Shown in pieces: positions 34,301 to 45,239 of a stretch of 59,374 nt of DNA. The translations under genes were made by a program, and so were the position numbers. Under the pieces are notes generated by a model. The model was not told where the DNA came from. It ran no database searches and was given only the letters and a program-made list of their open reading frames with translations. Source of the stretch: Gnetum montanum (taxonomy: Eukaryota; Streptophyta; Gnetopsida; Gnetales; Gnetaceae); contig MNCI01029990.1 in NCBI GenBank assembly GCA_015680685.1, positions 1 through 59,374 on the forward strand. The letters run 5' to 3'. Each line of letters opens with the position of its first letter. The stretch's first letter is position 1.

Positions 34301-35957
34301 TGCCTAGAGGTAATCACCATCACCTCCTAGGATTTCTTTGCCATTGCAAAAATTTACAAAAGGAAAAAAGAAAAAACTTAAACAAAACAGAAAAACAGGA
34401 AAAAAATAGAAGCAACACTCGAACATGCAAACAACTCATGGTTTAGCGTACCAGGCTTAAATGGCGATGGGAATGGTGGGAGATCCACCAACACGTCTTC
34501 AATGGTGAGAAGCATAAAGGGTGCCCAATCCCCATACAACCAACCAAACTCCTTACACCTATCATAGAACTGAAAGTACCTAGTTGGATAGGTTTTGTAC
34601 TCACCCCTGCATTGGCCTATCACGCTTGTGCGCATATTCTTAGCGGAGGAAAACTTCTGTAGCGCCATCTGTGCCAAGGCCAAGGCATCAGTATCATTGT
34701 GAAGCCCACTCTTGTTGATGAAAAACCTGGTAACAAAATACACTATTAACATTCTAGCCTAGCGTAGCATGCATTGCATAATGTAACGGAATATGTTTAC
34801 AGAACTCACCCACCGGCACAATAAACGGTTGCTGGTGGGCTTTGAAAACAAGTTCCAATGTGGCGAGCAATGAACAACATGTTGTACAGGTGGTAGTAAT
34901 TATATTTGGGCATTTCCCAGATCCAAGCCAGATGGCTTAAGTTTTTTGGGCACTAACTGAATCCCTCTGCCTACCTTCTCTTGATTGCTCCATCTGTCAA
35001 AAATTTCAGAATACCCTAGTTCACCCCAGGCAATAGGGTTTCTATAATTATGGCCACTACCTTCTCCGATAAGTGTGACCAAACGATCACACTAAAGTGT
35101 TGGAGGAGAAATTGCAGGAAGTCCTATGCACCTTCTTGGAACTAGATCGCCTACTGCCCCACACATGCATGGGGCAAAGGAATGTTGGCCATCGGTTCAC
35201 TTATGCAGCACAAAACCCCTATAATTTCTAAGATAATCAAAATGGGCCTTAGGATCACCCTGCGAAACAAAATAGCAAATGTTAACAGCATGTTCGAGTG
35301 GAGTTAGCTTGTAGCATAGCAAGATAATCTATTTACAAATAATGTAGCATAAATTTTTCCTTGCATGTAGCGTAGTAGAACACACTAGCTTAGCGTAGCA
35401 ACAAAAGAAAACTAAATGTGAATTTTTAAACAAGAAAGAATTGAATACACTGCAACCATTTTAACAAATCTTTTGCTTGACAAAAAAATTTGCACTACAC
35501 TATGATAGACACGTGTTACGCTGTAAAATCATGCGCATGGCCAAACCCTCTTGAGGATTGTATGCTACGCTATTCACATGCTAGGTTGCCAAAATCACCT
35601 AAACCTCTACGGCAAGGTAGCCAAAGCAATGGCAGTTTGGACAACACTGCATGCAACCTTAGTGTAGCATCTGTACATCATCGTAGCTGAATTGACAATA
35701 GTGGTGGTGTAATGACCAAAATGGCAACAAAAATGATGTCAGAAAATGTAGATTTCAAAATGAAAACAAAAAAAAGGCATAAACAACAAAAACAACAAAA
35801 AAAGAAAAAAGTAAGGGGGTAGCATAGCAACTTATTGGGTCGACAGAGTTTCCTCCTGCACTGCGACGCGTGCCTATGATAGATGCCCTAGGGTATCTTT
35901 CACCTCATCTACCTTGGCAAGCGCTAGGTGTTTACGTTCTATCTTGGGTGCCATCAT
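31338..35957 (-). pseudogene. Spliced antisense gene carried by Tat1 (about eight exons)
   Basis: Runs opposite to the element. ATG at 35957; TATA box 130 bp upstream; stop TGA at 31340-31338. Predicted introns: 35260-35835 (donor now ATAAGT), 34727-34809, 34336-34451, 33166-33308, 32573-32661, about 32352-32437 (acceptor unclear), 31419-31507. Several acceptors read TTTTGTTACCAG or similar. Phase is kept across introns 1, 2, 4, 5 and 7; it fails at intron 3 as drawn. Exons give a coherent protein: a first segment rich in KVDE, an aromatic region (PKYNYYHLYNMLFIARHIG), WLYGDWAPFMLL, a middle region (VHAADMLALADSF, VAKIVYPIFRVHAFP), an acidic repeat exon and a C-terminal part (DDA end). Total about 1,140 codons. 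TAG-type stops and one or two frameshifts show later decay. Function unknown; I recognise no domain. Extra antisense frames are known in the Tat lineage. Confidence 0.78.
32662..33165 (-). repeat. Acidic repeat exon of the antisense gene
   Basis: Exon 5. After EEEKGEEEGEEV the protein repeats a unit of about eight residues (for example APIDEEN, APANKED, SPADEED, APMNEED) some eight times, giving a 24-bp coding minisatellite. It then runs into a Ser/Glu/Met-rich end (STSEEQMDMEDVAM). Long frames on the other strand here are shadows of this low-complexity DNA. Confidence 0.7.
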
Positions 35958-36086
35958 CTCTATCGTAGATTCTTTCTCAGTCGCTACGCTAAATCACCTT
36001 GCTCTTTGTTAGCACAAATGCTCTATGCTTAGGATGTGAGTTCTGCACTTATGATGAAAATGACAAGTTTACCAAGGGTAAACCCC

Positions 36087-36094
36087 TATTTATA
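36087..36094 (-). promoter_or_regulatory. TATA box of the antisense gene
   Basis: Minus strand reads GGCTATAAATAGGGG. The first ATG lies 130 bp downstream, leaving room for a 5' leader of roughly 100 bases. Minisatellite II lies directly upstream. Confidence 0.65.
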
Positions 36095-36209
36095 GCCAAC
36101 ATGGTGAAAAGAACTTATTATTTTCGCACCTTGATTAATGTGGGATGCTTCGTACAGCATAGCACTCCCACCATAGCGTAGTAGCACTGTTGCATCATGG
36201 CAGATGGGC

Positions 36210-36570
36210 CCAACCTATTATCGATCCGAAAAGACCTTAAACTAATAGCTGCTTACTTTTGTAGCAACAACCTGTTAGCAGTCTGCAAAGACCTTAAACT
36301 AGCAATTTTGATTCACAATTTTGACCAAGTTAGCGGTCCGAAAAGACCTTAAACTAATACAACTTACCTTTATAAAAATAACCTATTAGTGGTATGCAAA
36401 GACCTTAAACTAATACTCTTAACTTATAAACTCAACCAGGTTAGCAGTCCACAAAGACCTTAAACTAGCAGTTTTGAGCTTTTGCATTTAGGTAGTCTGC
36501 AAAGACCTTAAACTAGCAGTTTTGAGCTTTTGCATCCAGGCGGTTCGCTACGACCTTAAACTAGCAAATT
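36210..36570 (+). repeat. Tat1 minisatellite II (GACCTTAAACTAGCA core)
   Basis: Seven copies of the core GACCTTAAACTA at intervals of about 47-60 bp, each preceded by (C/T)GCAAA or (C/T)CGAAAA. It sits just upstream of the antisense gene's TATA box. Confidence 0.75.
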
Positions 36571-36769
36571 GCAAACTTTGTATCATAATTTATAATTATT
36601 TCAACTGTTCATATCTCATTGTTGCTTTACAAATGTTTACTATGCATCGTTGCTACAAACAGGCATCACTTGACTTGGCATTTATCTCATTGTGGAAGGT
36701 TGAGCAAGAATGGCAATGCATCATGATCTTTCTTCACCTCTAGCCTTGACAGGTCCACATGGTGATCTT

Positions 36770-37412
36770 GCAAGAAAATTGAACCCCAAGTCAATAAACT
36801 GGGAATTATCTATAGATAACACTATAGCATCCTTAGAAACATCCTTAGACTAGCCCGAACATCTGGTCCAAGCCTTAAATTTAGAGGTTGGGGATGTAAC
36901 TGAAGACCCTCTCATTGAAACGCCTATGACTACATCCAGGGAGGAAATAAAAATGTTAAAACTTGGCTCCCTCCTAGATTCACAAACACATAAAGATGTA
37001 TCCAAGATACTGCAAGACAACATCGAAGTATTCGCATAGTCTTATAACGACATGTCAGGCTTAGATCCAAGGCTTATACAGCACAACATTGTCTTAATTC
37101 TACGTATGAAAGTAGTTAAGCAAAAGGCTCACAAGGTTAAACTAGAGATTGCACTAGTCGTACGCAATGAAATCACTAAGCTGTATCAAGCTGGTTTCAT
37201 CCAGGCAGTTGATTACTCAGAGTGGATGTTAAACATCATTGTGGTTTTAAAGAAAATGGAAGGAATACAAATTTGTATAGACTTTCGAGATCTAAATAAA
37301 GAAACAATCAAAGACAACTTTTCACTGCCGAGTATTGATCAACTCATCGACACTACAGCTGGTCACACTCTATTGTCCTTCATGAACAGTTTCTCTGGCT
37401 ACAATCAAATTT
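36770..37412 (+). pseudogene. Tat1 reverse transcriptase, N-terminal third only
   Basis: The connection region reads DVSKILQDNIEVFA*SYNDM and GLDPRLIQHNI (Trp lost to TAG). RT fingers follow: EITKLYQAGFIQAV, WMLNIIVVLKK, ICIDFRDLNKETIKDNFSLP, then motif A as FMNSFSGYNQI, where the catalytic Asp has become Asn. The frame then jumps straight into RNase H. The palm with the (Y/F)xDD box, the thumb and the Ty3-type RNase H are missing, so no reverse transcription is possible. Confidence 0.85.
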
Positions 37413-37700
37413 GCATCAAATTCAGCTACAACGTGGCAGAGTACGAAGGACTCCTCAGGGGCTTTTTAGCAGCCCAAGCAGTAAAAATTCAACACCTGGT
37501 GATCCACAGTGATTCGCAACTCATTGTGAATCAAATCACTGAGGTCTATGCCTATAAAGCTACTCACCTACAGCCCTATTACGGCCTAGAAAAAATTTTT
37601 CTTAAATAGTTTGCAATAATGGATGTTCAACATGTACCACGTAATGAAAACACTGTAGCATATGCCTTGGCCACCCTAGTGTTAAATGTGCCACCACACT
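37413..37700 (+). pseudogene. Tat1 archaeal-type RNase H, C-terminal part
   Basis: SYNVAEYEGLLRGFLAAQAV, then IQHLVIHSDSQLIVNQI and (after a stop at 37607) DVQHVPRNENTVAYALATL. These are the second-half motifs (E, D and N/D region) of the additional archaeal-type RNase H that marks the Tat lineage. The first strand with the initial catalytic Asp lies in the deleted part. Confidence 0.82.
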
Positions 37701-37739
37701 TGTTAGCAAGTTTTACTGCTTTGATAAACGAGTGTACGA

Positions 37740-38980
37740 AGCCTATCACTCAAGCGGTACACGTAGCCTCTGTAAGCGCTACAAATACCGAGGAGTCATA
37801 CGCCAACATTAAAGCCCATCTGCAACATGGCGAGCCCTCATGTGGATTGACATCTACCCAAAGGGATGCGATCCACAAGGGTGCTCAACAATATGTACTC
37901 GTGGGAGACAACACCTTGTGCAAACGCTCCTTTGATGGGATATTGCTAGCATGCATAAATGAGGAGCAAGCGTAGAAGGTTATTAATGAGGTACATGAGG
38001 GACTGTGTGGTGGACACATAACACCTAGGGCCATGGCAGAAAAAATCAGATGCCTAGGGTACTATTGGCCTCACATGGAGCATGATTTCCTAGCCAAAGC
38101 CAAGACTTATGATACGTGCCAACGATATGCAAATATCACACATGTTTCACCTATAGAATTTCACCCGACACAAATCACGTGGCCATTCCAACGATGGGAA
38201 CTAGACATTATAGTACCTATCACGCCTAAGTCTTCAGCAGGGCATAGCTTCATCATCACCGCCACTGAGTACTTTACAAAGTGGGTGGAAGCTATTCCCC
38301 TTAGGAAGACTACATCTCAATAGGTTTTCCACTTTATATTAGATAACATCGTGATGAGGTTTTGTCTTCCCATGACTATTGTAACCAATAACGGGCCATA
38401 ATTTAGTAGTGCAGAAACCAAAACCTTTTGCAACAACCTTGGCATTAGGCAATCGTTCTCCTCACCATACTACTCACAGGTAAATGGATAGGCAGAAGCT
38501 ACAAATAAAGCCATCATTAACTTGCTCAAGAAAATTCTTAACAACAGCAAGAGGTAATGGCATGAGAAAATCCTCTATGTGCTATGGGCTTACAGGACGA
38601 TGTGCAGGACAAAAATAGGTAAAACTCCTTATAGTCTTGTTTATGGATCTAAAGTGGTGTTACCTCTTGAGCTATAGGTACCATCACTTCGAATGATCTT
38701 GTCAAACATTGTGAGTGAAGCCCAGAACAATGAGTCGAGGATCATCAACCTCGACTCAATAGAGGAGCATGCACAGACACTTGGTCGCATAGAGCATTAT
38801 CAAGATGGGCAGCGGAAGAAGCATCATGCAAACCCACATCAATGGTTGGTAAAAAAGGAAGACCTCATTCTCAAGGATGTCCGTGAGCATGTGAACAAGT
38901 TCTTGGCAAATTGGGAAGGTCCATTCATGGTCACAAAAGCCTATGGAAATGGAGCCTTCAAGCTACTAGACATGGATTGA
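37740..38980 (+). pseudogene. Tat1 integrase
   Basis: The zinc-binding region HEGLCGGHITPRAM...YYWPHM...TYDTCQRYA (37990-38130) keeps both His; the first Cys of CxxC is Tyr. The catalytic core has WELDIIVPI (first Asp kept, about 38204), VTNNGP*F (second Asp now Asn, about 38385) and NG*AEATNK (Glu kept, about 38497). The C-terminal part is open from 38693 to 38980 and ends with the GPF-type motif WEGPFMVTKAYGNGAFKL. Stops at 37975, 38322, 38400, 38490 and others. Integrates element cDNA when intact; inactive here. Confidence 0.87.
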
Positions 38981-39033
38981 AATGAGTTCGCAAATCCTAT
39001 GAATCATTTATATCTCAATCCATACTACATCTG

Positions 39034-39535
39034 ATGCATGAGCAAGGTAAGAAAAACATCCACTACGACGTAAAACTGGCAAAGAACACTCGCTATGATG
39101 TAAAACTGGGAAACCTCATCTGCTACGACTTAAAACTAGCAAAGGTAGTCTGCTATGAGTATAAATTGGCACAGATAGTCTACCATGACTATTTACTAGC
39201 ACAAACCATCCACCATGACAAAAAACTAGCAAAGCACATCCGCTATGATGTTAAACTGGCACAGACGGTCCGCTATGACTTTAAACTGGCCCATCCACCA
39301 TCCACTATGATAATAAACTAGCACAGCAATCTGTTGGGACCTTAAACTAGCACAGCGACCGTCCGTTATGACAATAAACTAGCACAACAGTCTGTTAAGA
39401 CCTTAAACTAGCACAGCAGTCTACTAAGACCTTAAACTAACACAACGGTCTACTAAGACCTTAAACTAGTACAGCATGGTCTGCTGGGACCTTAAACCAA
39501 CACATCAAATGGTCTACTAGGACCTTAAACTTGGT
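39034..39535 (+). repeat. Tat1 minisatellite III, about 16 units of 30 bp, partly open frame
   Basis: Units begin (C/T)(C/T)GCTATGA and contain T(T/A)AAACT(A/G)GCA; later units read CTACTAAGACCTTAAACTAGCACAG. The 30-bp period leaves one frame open for 95 codons (39034-39321), giving a 10-residue repeat of the form RYDVKLAKxx. Later units shift to 29-33 bp. It begins about 50 bp after the end of integrase. Confidence 0.8.
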
Positions 39536-39539
39536 TCAT

Positions 39540-40899
39540 AGCACATCCTTAGCATGCATCCATGACTCTACAAATAAGCGAGCATGCACAGTGTTGGCAT
39601 GGGGTGGGATGTTGCAATTCCAGAATGCAGTTCACAATGCCAAGAAAACACTTGCTGGAATATGTGCAATGCCACTGCCCTTGGCATCTTGCTGATCCTC
39701 CGAAGATGTTGTATGACATCTTGCTCACCTTTCGGAGCTATCGCTACCATGGCCCTTTTCCTTGGTAGTACCTTCCATGGTCGACGTCTACTGTTGGAGC
39801 CCCAGCACTATTGTGGCCTATCCACAAGGTTGCTACTCTCCAACCCCCACCAACACCCAAGCCTAAAAGACATTCAGATGTTGGGCATCTTACCTTATAG
39901 TTGAACTGCATAATTTTTGCCTTGGGCAAGGACTCCTGAGCACCTGCATCATCGCAACTCCTAGCTTCCTTAGTGCCAACTCTTACATGCTAATGCTGCC
40001 AGAACCTCTATTGGCCTTTCTGGTTTGGATGTCAAATTCCTTAGAAAGAACGTCCATAGCTCTAGCAGTGTCCAAAGCAAGCAAGACCTTTACCTTCATT
40101 CTACTTTATGGCTGTTTCTTCTGGTTTTCTCTCTATTGTGTTTGCAAGTACATGCCGGAGGGGCATCAGTCAGAGGTGCGTTTTACCAAGCTGGCAGTGC
40201 ACTACATCATTCCAAGGTGGTCGTCCTAACTAGCTTGGCTACTTTGGAGTGCACATCCTATCCTCCCCCTTAACCTCCTTTACCTCATTCCTTACACCTA
40301 CAATTTTCCTTCTCATACCTCTTTTACGAATTTTCTTGATGCCTGTAAATCCCTTCTATATGCTCAACCGCAAAGTCCATGACATGTGTAATGCAATTCG
40401 CTACATGGGAAGCATCTATAGGCATGTCAAATCCCTATGTGGATGTAACGCAACTCATCTTGGGAAGGAAACACCTGTCCTGCAACAATAAGGTTGTTTG
40501 CAAATGAAAATGGCAAAGCAGCAAAAGAAAAGCGTATAAGAGAAAAAGCTCACACAAAAAAAATGTGTGCCCAAAACAAATGGCATATCAGCTGTTTCGT
40601 AATGACCATCTCTAAGCATTCCGATGAGAGGTCAAAAACTTGCAAAAGAAAGATGTCTATGCATATCGATTTCCTCACAAGCACTCCGATGAGGGATCAC
40701 ACTGTGTCACATCTTTCCCTTCCTGAAACTATCCCTGTAGATCCACCCTTTTTCCTTTCCCTACATAAATATCCTAGCACTCTTAAGCATAGCTAAGTGA
40801 CATCTGGATGATTACTAAAGATCGATGTTAGCATCTTGTCTTTTGTGGTGTTTCATATTCTTTGTTGGTGTCTCTCAGGCCTATCCTCCAAACATCGAC
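39540..40899 (+). other. Tat1 untranslated region before the polypurine tract
   Basis: No recognisable product; frames of up to 106 codons overlap in several phases. The motif (A/T)CTCCGATGAG(A/G)G recurs near 40620 and 40685. Tat-lineage elements commonly have a long noncoding stretch here. Confidence 0.5.
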
Positions 40900-40912
40900 A
40901 AAGAGGGGCCAA
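40900..40912 (+). other. Tat1 polypurine tract
   Basis: AAAGAGGGGCCAA directly before the TGAAACACC start of the 3' LTR; primes plus-strand synthesis in LTR elements. Confidence 0.75.
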
Positions 40913-42520
40913 TGAAACACCATAAAATTTCAAGACCCTCTTGCTTCACCAGGGTCTTGGAGTTTAGGCAAGGACTTCCACAAGTGCAGCGTCATGACAG
41001 TTTGGCGAAAAAGTACAAACATTGAGGTTAGACTGTTCAGTTCGACAAGTTTTCTATGGCCAGAGCTAACAGGCCTGATGGACTCTCTGACCTACCCACC
41101 TAGGTGATTCAACCAGCTATCAATCTACTCAAAAACTATGCTAGGAGTTGTCAATGATGTCTAGGATGGACAAAATAGTTCAAAAAGTTTTCTAATGGAG
41201 AATTCTGCTATGCTACACTATGCTACACAACGTAGTGAGCCTTCAAAAATTCAATCAAGTATCCTAATGCAAGTTTTAGCAAGATGTTTGCACAAGGTGA
41301 AGTCAGAATTCAGACAACACAAAGTACTATGCTATGCTATGCTACATAGCATAGCATAGTAAGGTTGAAACATGCAAAGACTCCCCTACCAGGCCGGTTC
41401 AGCAAAAGGATTGCATCTAAAGCATTGTGGCTTCCAAAATTACTATCTCAACTAGCTCTTGAACCACAAGCAAAGTTTTCTCATAAAGCCTCACAATTTT
41501 GAAAGAAGTGCAAATTACATTGGCTGATACACTATGCTACACTACATAGCGTAGCATAGCGTAACAAATATGCAAATTGATAAAATGCTTCAAAAGATAA
41601 CCCCACATGCGCCAAGGCTTTCAACAAAAGCTAGTGGCTTCAATGCATGTTTCTTTTTCAAACTGGTGGCTACATTGTGCTACGCTCCATAGTGTAGCAA
41701 GCAACTACGCTACACCAATGTGCTTCATTTCTTGTCTGCATTGTTGGCACACCTGATTCGAGCACCTCCAATTTCAACAACATGGTTGCAACGTAGTAAG
41801 TTCATGACCAGTTTTGCACATCTACGTAGTATGATCACTTCAGCATCTCATGGGTCTAGGACATGTGGCATCTAAATCTCATCTCTCTCCTACTCCTAGC
41901 CCTATAAATACCCTGATGAGAAATGCTCAAAGGGTTGGCAAAAAAGTTGGCAATTGTTGGCAAAAATTTGGATTGGCAATTATAGGCATTGTTGCCATTT
42001 TTTCGCAGTTGGCATTTTTGGCGTTAGCACTTTCGGGTTGGCATTTTCACTGTTGGCTTTTGCGTAAACTATCTTGCATTGGCTTCTAAGTTTGCATTCA
42101 AGAGCATAATTGGCACATTCTAAGCATTCTAATTACCCTTGAATTCTTTGTGTGCCTCCTACATTGTATAACTTGTTACACATCCCTCAAACAAGGCAAA
42201 GAATTAAACCCTTGACTCTGAGGTGGTGCATTTTCTTACCCGAGTTCATTCTAATTATTTCTTTATTATTATCATTGTTCAGCATTGTTTTATTTATTCC
42301 CGCATTTATTAATTATCGATTTTACCTCATGTATTTAGCACTTGAAACAACATTCACGTAAGGTTAAGTTACACCGATTAAGTCCCTATCTAATTAACCA
42401 GATCATTTAGGGTGCCCTGTTTCTGTTTTATCCAGCATAGCCCTCGCATAGATCTAGGGTTAAACTGTTCACACGGCAACCTCTCGGTGTTTCTAGCTAC
42501 CGACGTTTTCAGTTGCGACA
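40913..42520 (+). repeat. Tat1 3' LTR
   Basis: 1608 bp, TGAAACACC...GTTGCGACA, followed by AATGG. TATA box (TATAAATA) at 41903-41910. Carries the same palindromic motif clusters as the 5' LTR. Confidence 0.92.
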
Positions 42521-42525
42521 AATGG
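42521..42525. repeat. Target-site duplication (right) of Tat1
   Basis: AATGG, identical to 25184-25188. Confidence 0.88.
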
Positions 42526-43100
42526 GACATAGAAAGATAAATAACCTAGATTCTAAACCAGGGATATAGAAGAGAAGCCTAGAGATGGGGACCTCATATA
42601 GTTGGAGGGGAATCCTCACTTGAAGTATACCTTCGTTGATAAACTTTGTCTTTTGATGAGGTTTCCATCCTAGTTTGGAGAGAACTTAACAAAGGATCAT
42701 TGGTCCTAGGAAAGTGAAACTTCCAAACTAGTCTGCAAATGATAAACTTCTTCTTGACTTTTTGATTTGATGATCGAGTGATGGAAACGGACAAAAATGG
42801 GTGGGTGTAATACCACCAGGCTAACTCTAAAGCCAGCCCACTGGATTCCCTCATCATTAAAACAATAGGAAATAGGCCAGCCTCATTCTCGAAAGTTTCT
42901 CATTAAGGGTCAGAAATGACAACAACAACATGCCTGGTATTTTAATTTTTTTGACTAGAACTTGGCGGCTCATTACCATGTGGTGAAGTCATAAACACAA
43001 AGATAAAGTGGGAACTCATGTAGTTACCCGCGAAGCTACACTAATGTTCCCTAGCAATAACAACCCCAAAGGGTGACGAACCAAGTGAGTGACCTAAGGC
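42526..43100. other. Anonymous DNA, no gene recognised
   Basis: Right flank of Tat1, so formerly joined to 25183. Spacer-like up to about 42960, then unassigned text until homology with 54330 onward begins near 43111. A minus frame of 87 codons (42594-42857) is not recognised. Confidence 0.4.
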
Positions 43101-45239
43101 ATGAAGTAATTATTGTGTAACATGAAGCAATTGGGATACCTTTATCTCTTTATGATAGTTACACTTGGCTAAGTTGCAATTATGGTTGATTTAATTACTC
43201 CAGCCATTATTTTGTTCATGTGTTATTGTTAATAAATCATCCCGAAGGTTGTTGGAAGGATTAACTCTCAAAAAAAATTAATGTTTGTATATTATTAAGG
43301 TTATTAATCCTTTGGGGGACTTAGAAAAATTTTCAAAAACTTTCATCAAAAACCTTAAGGTTTATGACCCCCATGATTAAAGAGCTTACCTCCAATAATT
43401 ACAGGTTCAAATAACAAAGTGATTTGGAGAAATGATTGGGAAGTTAAGGGCTTTGGAATGTTTTGGGCTCTCAAAAATGATAAAAATTCTCCATGTGTTA
43501 TGACACAAATGATAAAAATTTCTAACTTTGTGGTGGTATATATAAGATTTTTACATTTTGTTGACAAGGCCTTGTTGATGCAACTGTTGATCACAGTAGA
43601 CAATCATTCACTTTAGTCAAACTTGCAAAATACAAAGAGTTTTTGAATGAAATTTGGGTTAAATGAAAGTTCAAAAGACCAAGAATAGTATGAAAATATG
43701 AGAAGAGGGTGTTGAAGCTCATAAATTTGAAAAATTGGAAAAAAATGATTTAGCATATGAATGGAATAAAAGGTTGAGGAGCACTGAGTAGAATGCACAA
43801 TGGAATATGCGATAGATAGGATTGTAGTAGTGTCCAAAGTAAGGAACCTTAACTAATCAAACCAAGAGCTATGCAAGTGGGTCCTCCTCATAGTAGGCTC
43901 ATGTCCTTGTTGCCCTTACATAACCTCAACTAAGGAGTCCATGAACCCCACAGTTGATTAATGGTCATGAAAAATTAAGGACCAACCAAAAAAAATCTAT
44001 CTAAGAATTCCAACACATTAGACCAAGACATAAAGCATAACCTAAAACCCAATAGTGAGGTGAGTTATGGTATCATAGATGGATGATGAAGAAGGTGGAA
44101 AGAAACTCCAAATTAAGGTCATAAGAAGTCCTGCATGGAATTTGTGTTTAAAATGACTTGAGAAGATCCATCCTTAGTCTAGACCAAAACTAGCCATGTT
44201 CAGTGACTTTGCATTGTCACTCTAAGACTGGTCCACCAACATGAGACACGAGAGTGCTTCTACAAAACAACCACTATTCCATAAGGAGAAGAAAAGAGAG
44301 AAGTAGGAAGTGAGAGAAGGCCTTAGTTAGAGGGGATCTTTAGGCATGGGTGCATATCTTTCTAGTCCCATAACCAATGCTTGTAGCCTGTTTATTTGTC
44401 TGAGGGGTGTGCTTTGAATTCCCATCATTTTTTATAACCATGATATGCAAAGACTTATTTATTTATTATGTCTAAGGGGTGTACTTTGGATTTCGATCAT
44501 TTTTTTTGAACTTTTGGATGGGAACCACACCATGTAAAGACTTTATTTGACTCCCTATTAGTGGTTGGAATGGAACAGTAAGAAGTCCATGAAAAACACT
44601 CAAGCACTCAAGCAAGTAGAAGAGTACAAAGAGTATTGAGTCCCCTTGAAGTCACACCCTTTACAAATCTTTGAATCCTTCCTAATTCTAGAACTATAAA
44701 GGTCATCGATCGATTAAAAGTTTTCTTTAATGGAAGGGACCTCAAATTCCTAGAACAAGGAAAACCATAGAGTTATTCGATGGGTAGATGATGTGGACTC
44801 ACTACCTATTTCATGAAAAATAAACCATGTCATAGTCATCAAACATTATAATTCAAAAATAGAAACTAGACATCAATAATCACAACATTAAGCACAAACC
44901 ATCACTAGTAAACAACAACAGTGGCATTGTGTCCTATGGCAATAAAGCAATTTTATTAGCAAAAATTAGGACATATTACACTTTGAACAAAGAAAAACAA
45001 AGTAAAATATATGAGAAGTTGTAAAATAATTAAGAAAGGTTTAAAGGTACTAACAAAGGTGTAAAATTATAAAAATCAAAAAATTGTAAAATAAATAATT
45101 TGTAAAAATAAAAAATGTGGAAAAAAAATAGAAAAAAAAAACTAAGAAGCCATATGGATTGTTCGCATGGATGGCCATCTTCCCCATGACTAAGTTGGAA
45201 GGAGGAGATTCAAAAAATGGAATGTGGTTGTCCATCCAT
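43101..45239 (-). other. Spacer between pol and ORF3, unit 2
   Basis: Parallel to 54330-56430 (for example CTCAAGCA-x-AAGCAAGTAGAAGAGTACAAAGAGT near 44605 and 55775; GGTCATAAGAAGTCC near 44115 and 55335). No conserved coding frame between the two copies, so probably noncoding. Confidence 0.65.

Larger units (their letters stand above)
25189..42520 (+). mobile_element. Tat1: complete but inactive Tat/Ogre-like LTR retrotransposon, 17.3 kb
   Basis: Order on the plus strand: LTR (25189-26854), primer site, gag, protease, minisatellite, an antisense spliced gene, minisatellite, RT, RNase H, integrase, minisatellite, long untranslated region, polypurine tract, LTR (40913-42520). The Tat lineage is indicated by the archaeal-type RNase H motif (VAEYEGLL), the gag FC-x2-YH-x2-C-GH finger and the CTAG-x-A-x-T-AGAA-GAGGGCC primer region shared with Tat2. 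A perfect AATGG duplication shows it moved as a unit. By eye the first 225 bp of the two LTRs differ at roughly one position in eight, so it is old. All coding frames carry stops. Confidence 0.92.

Noticed and set aside
39034-39535. CRISPR-like regular repeat
   Set aside because: No spacers; continuous 30-bp tandem repeat in plant retrotransposon context.
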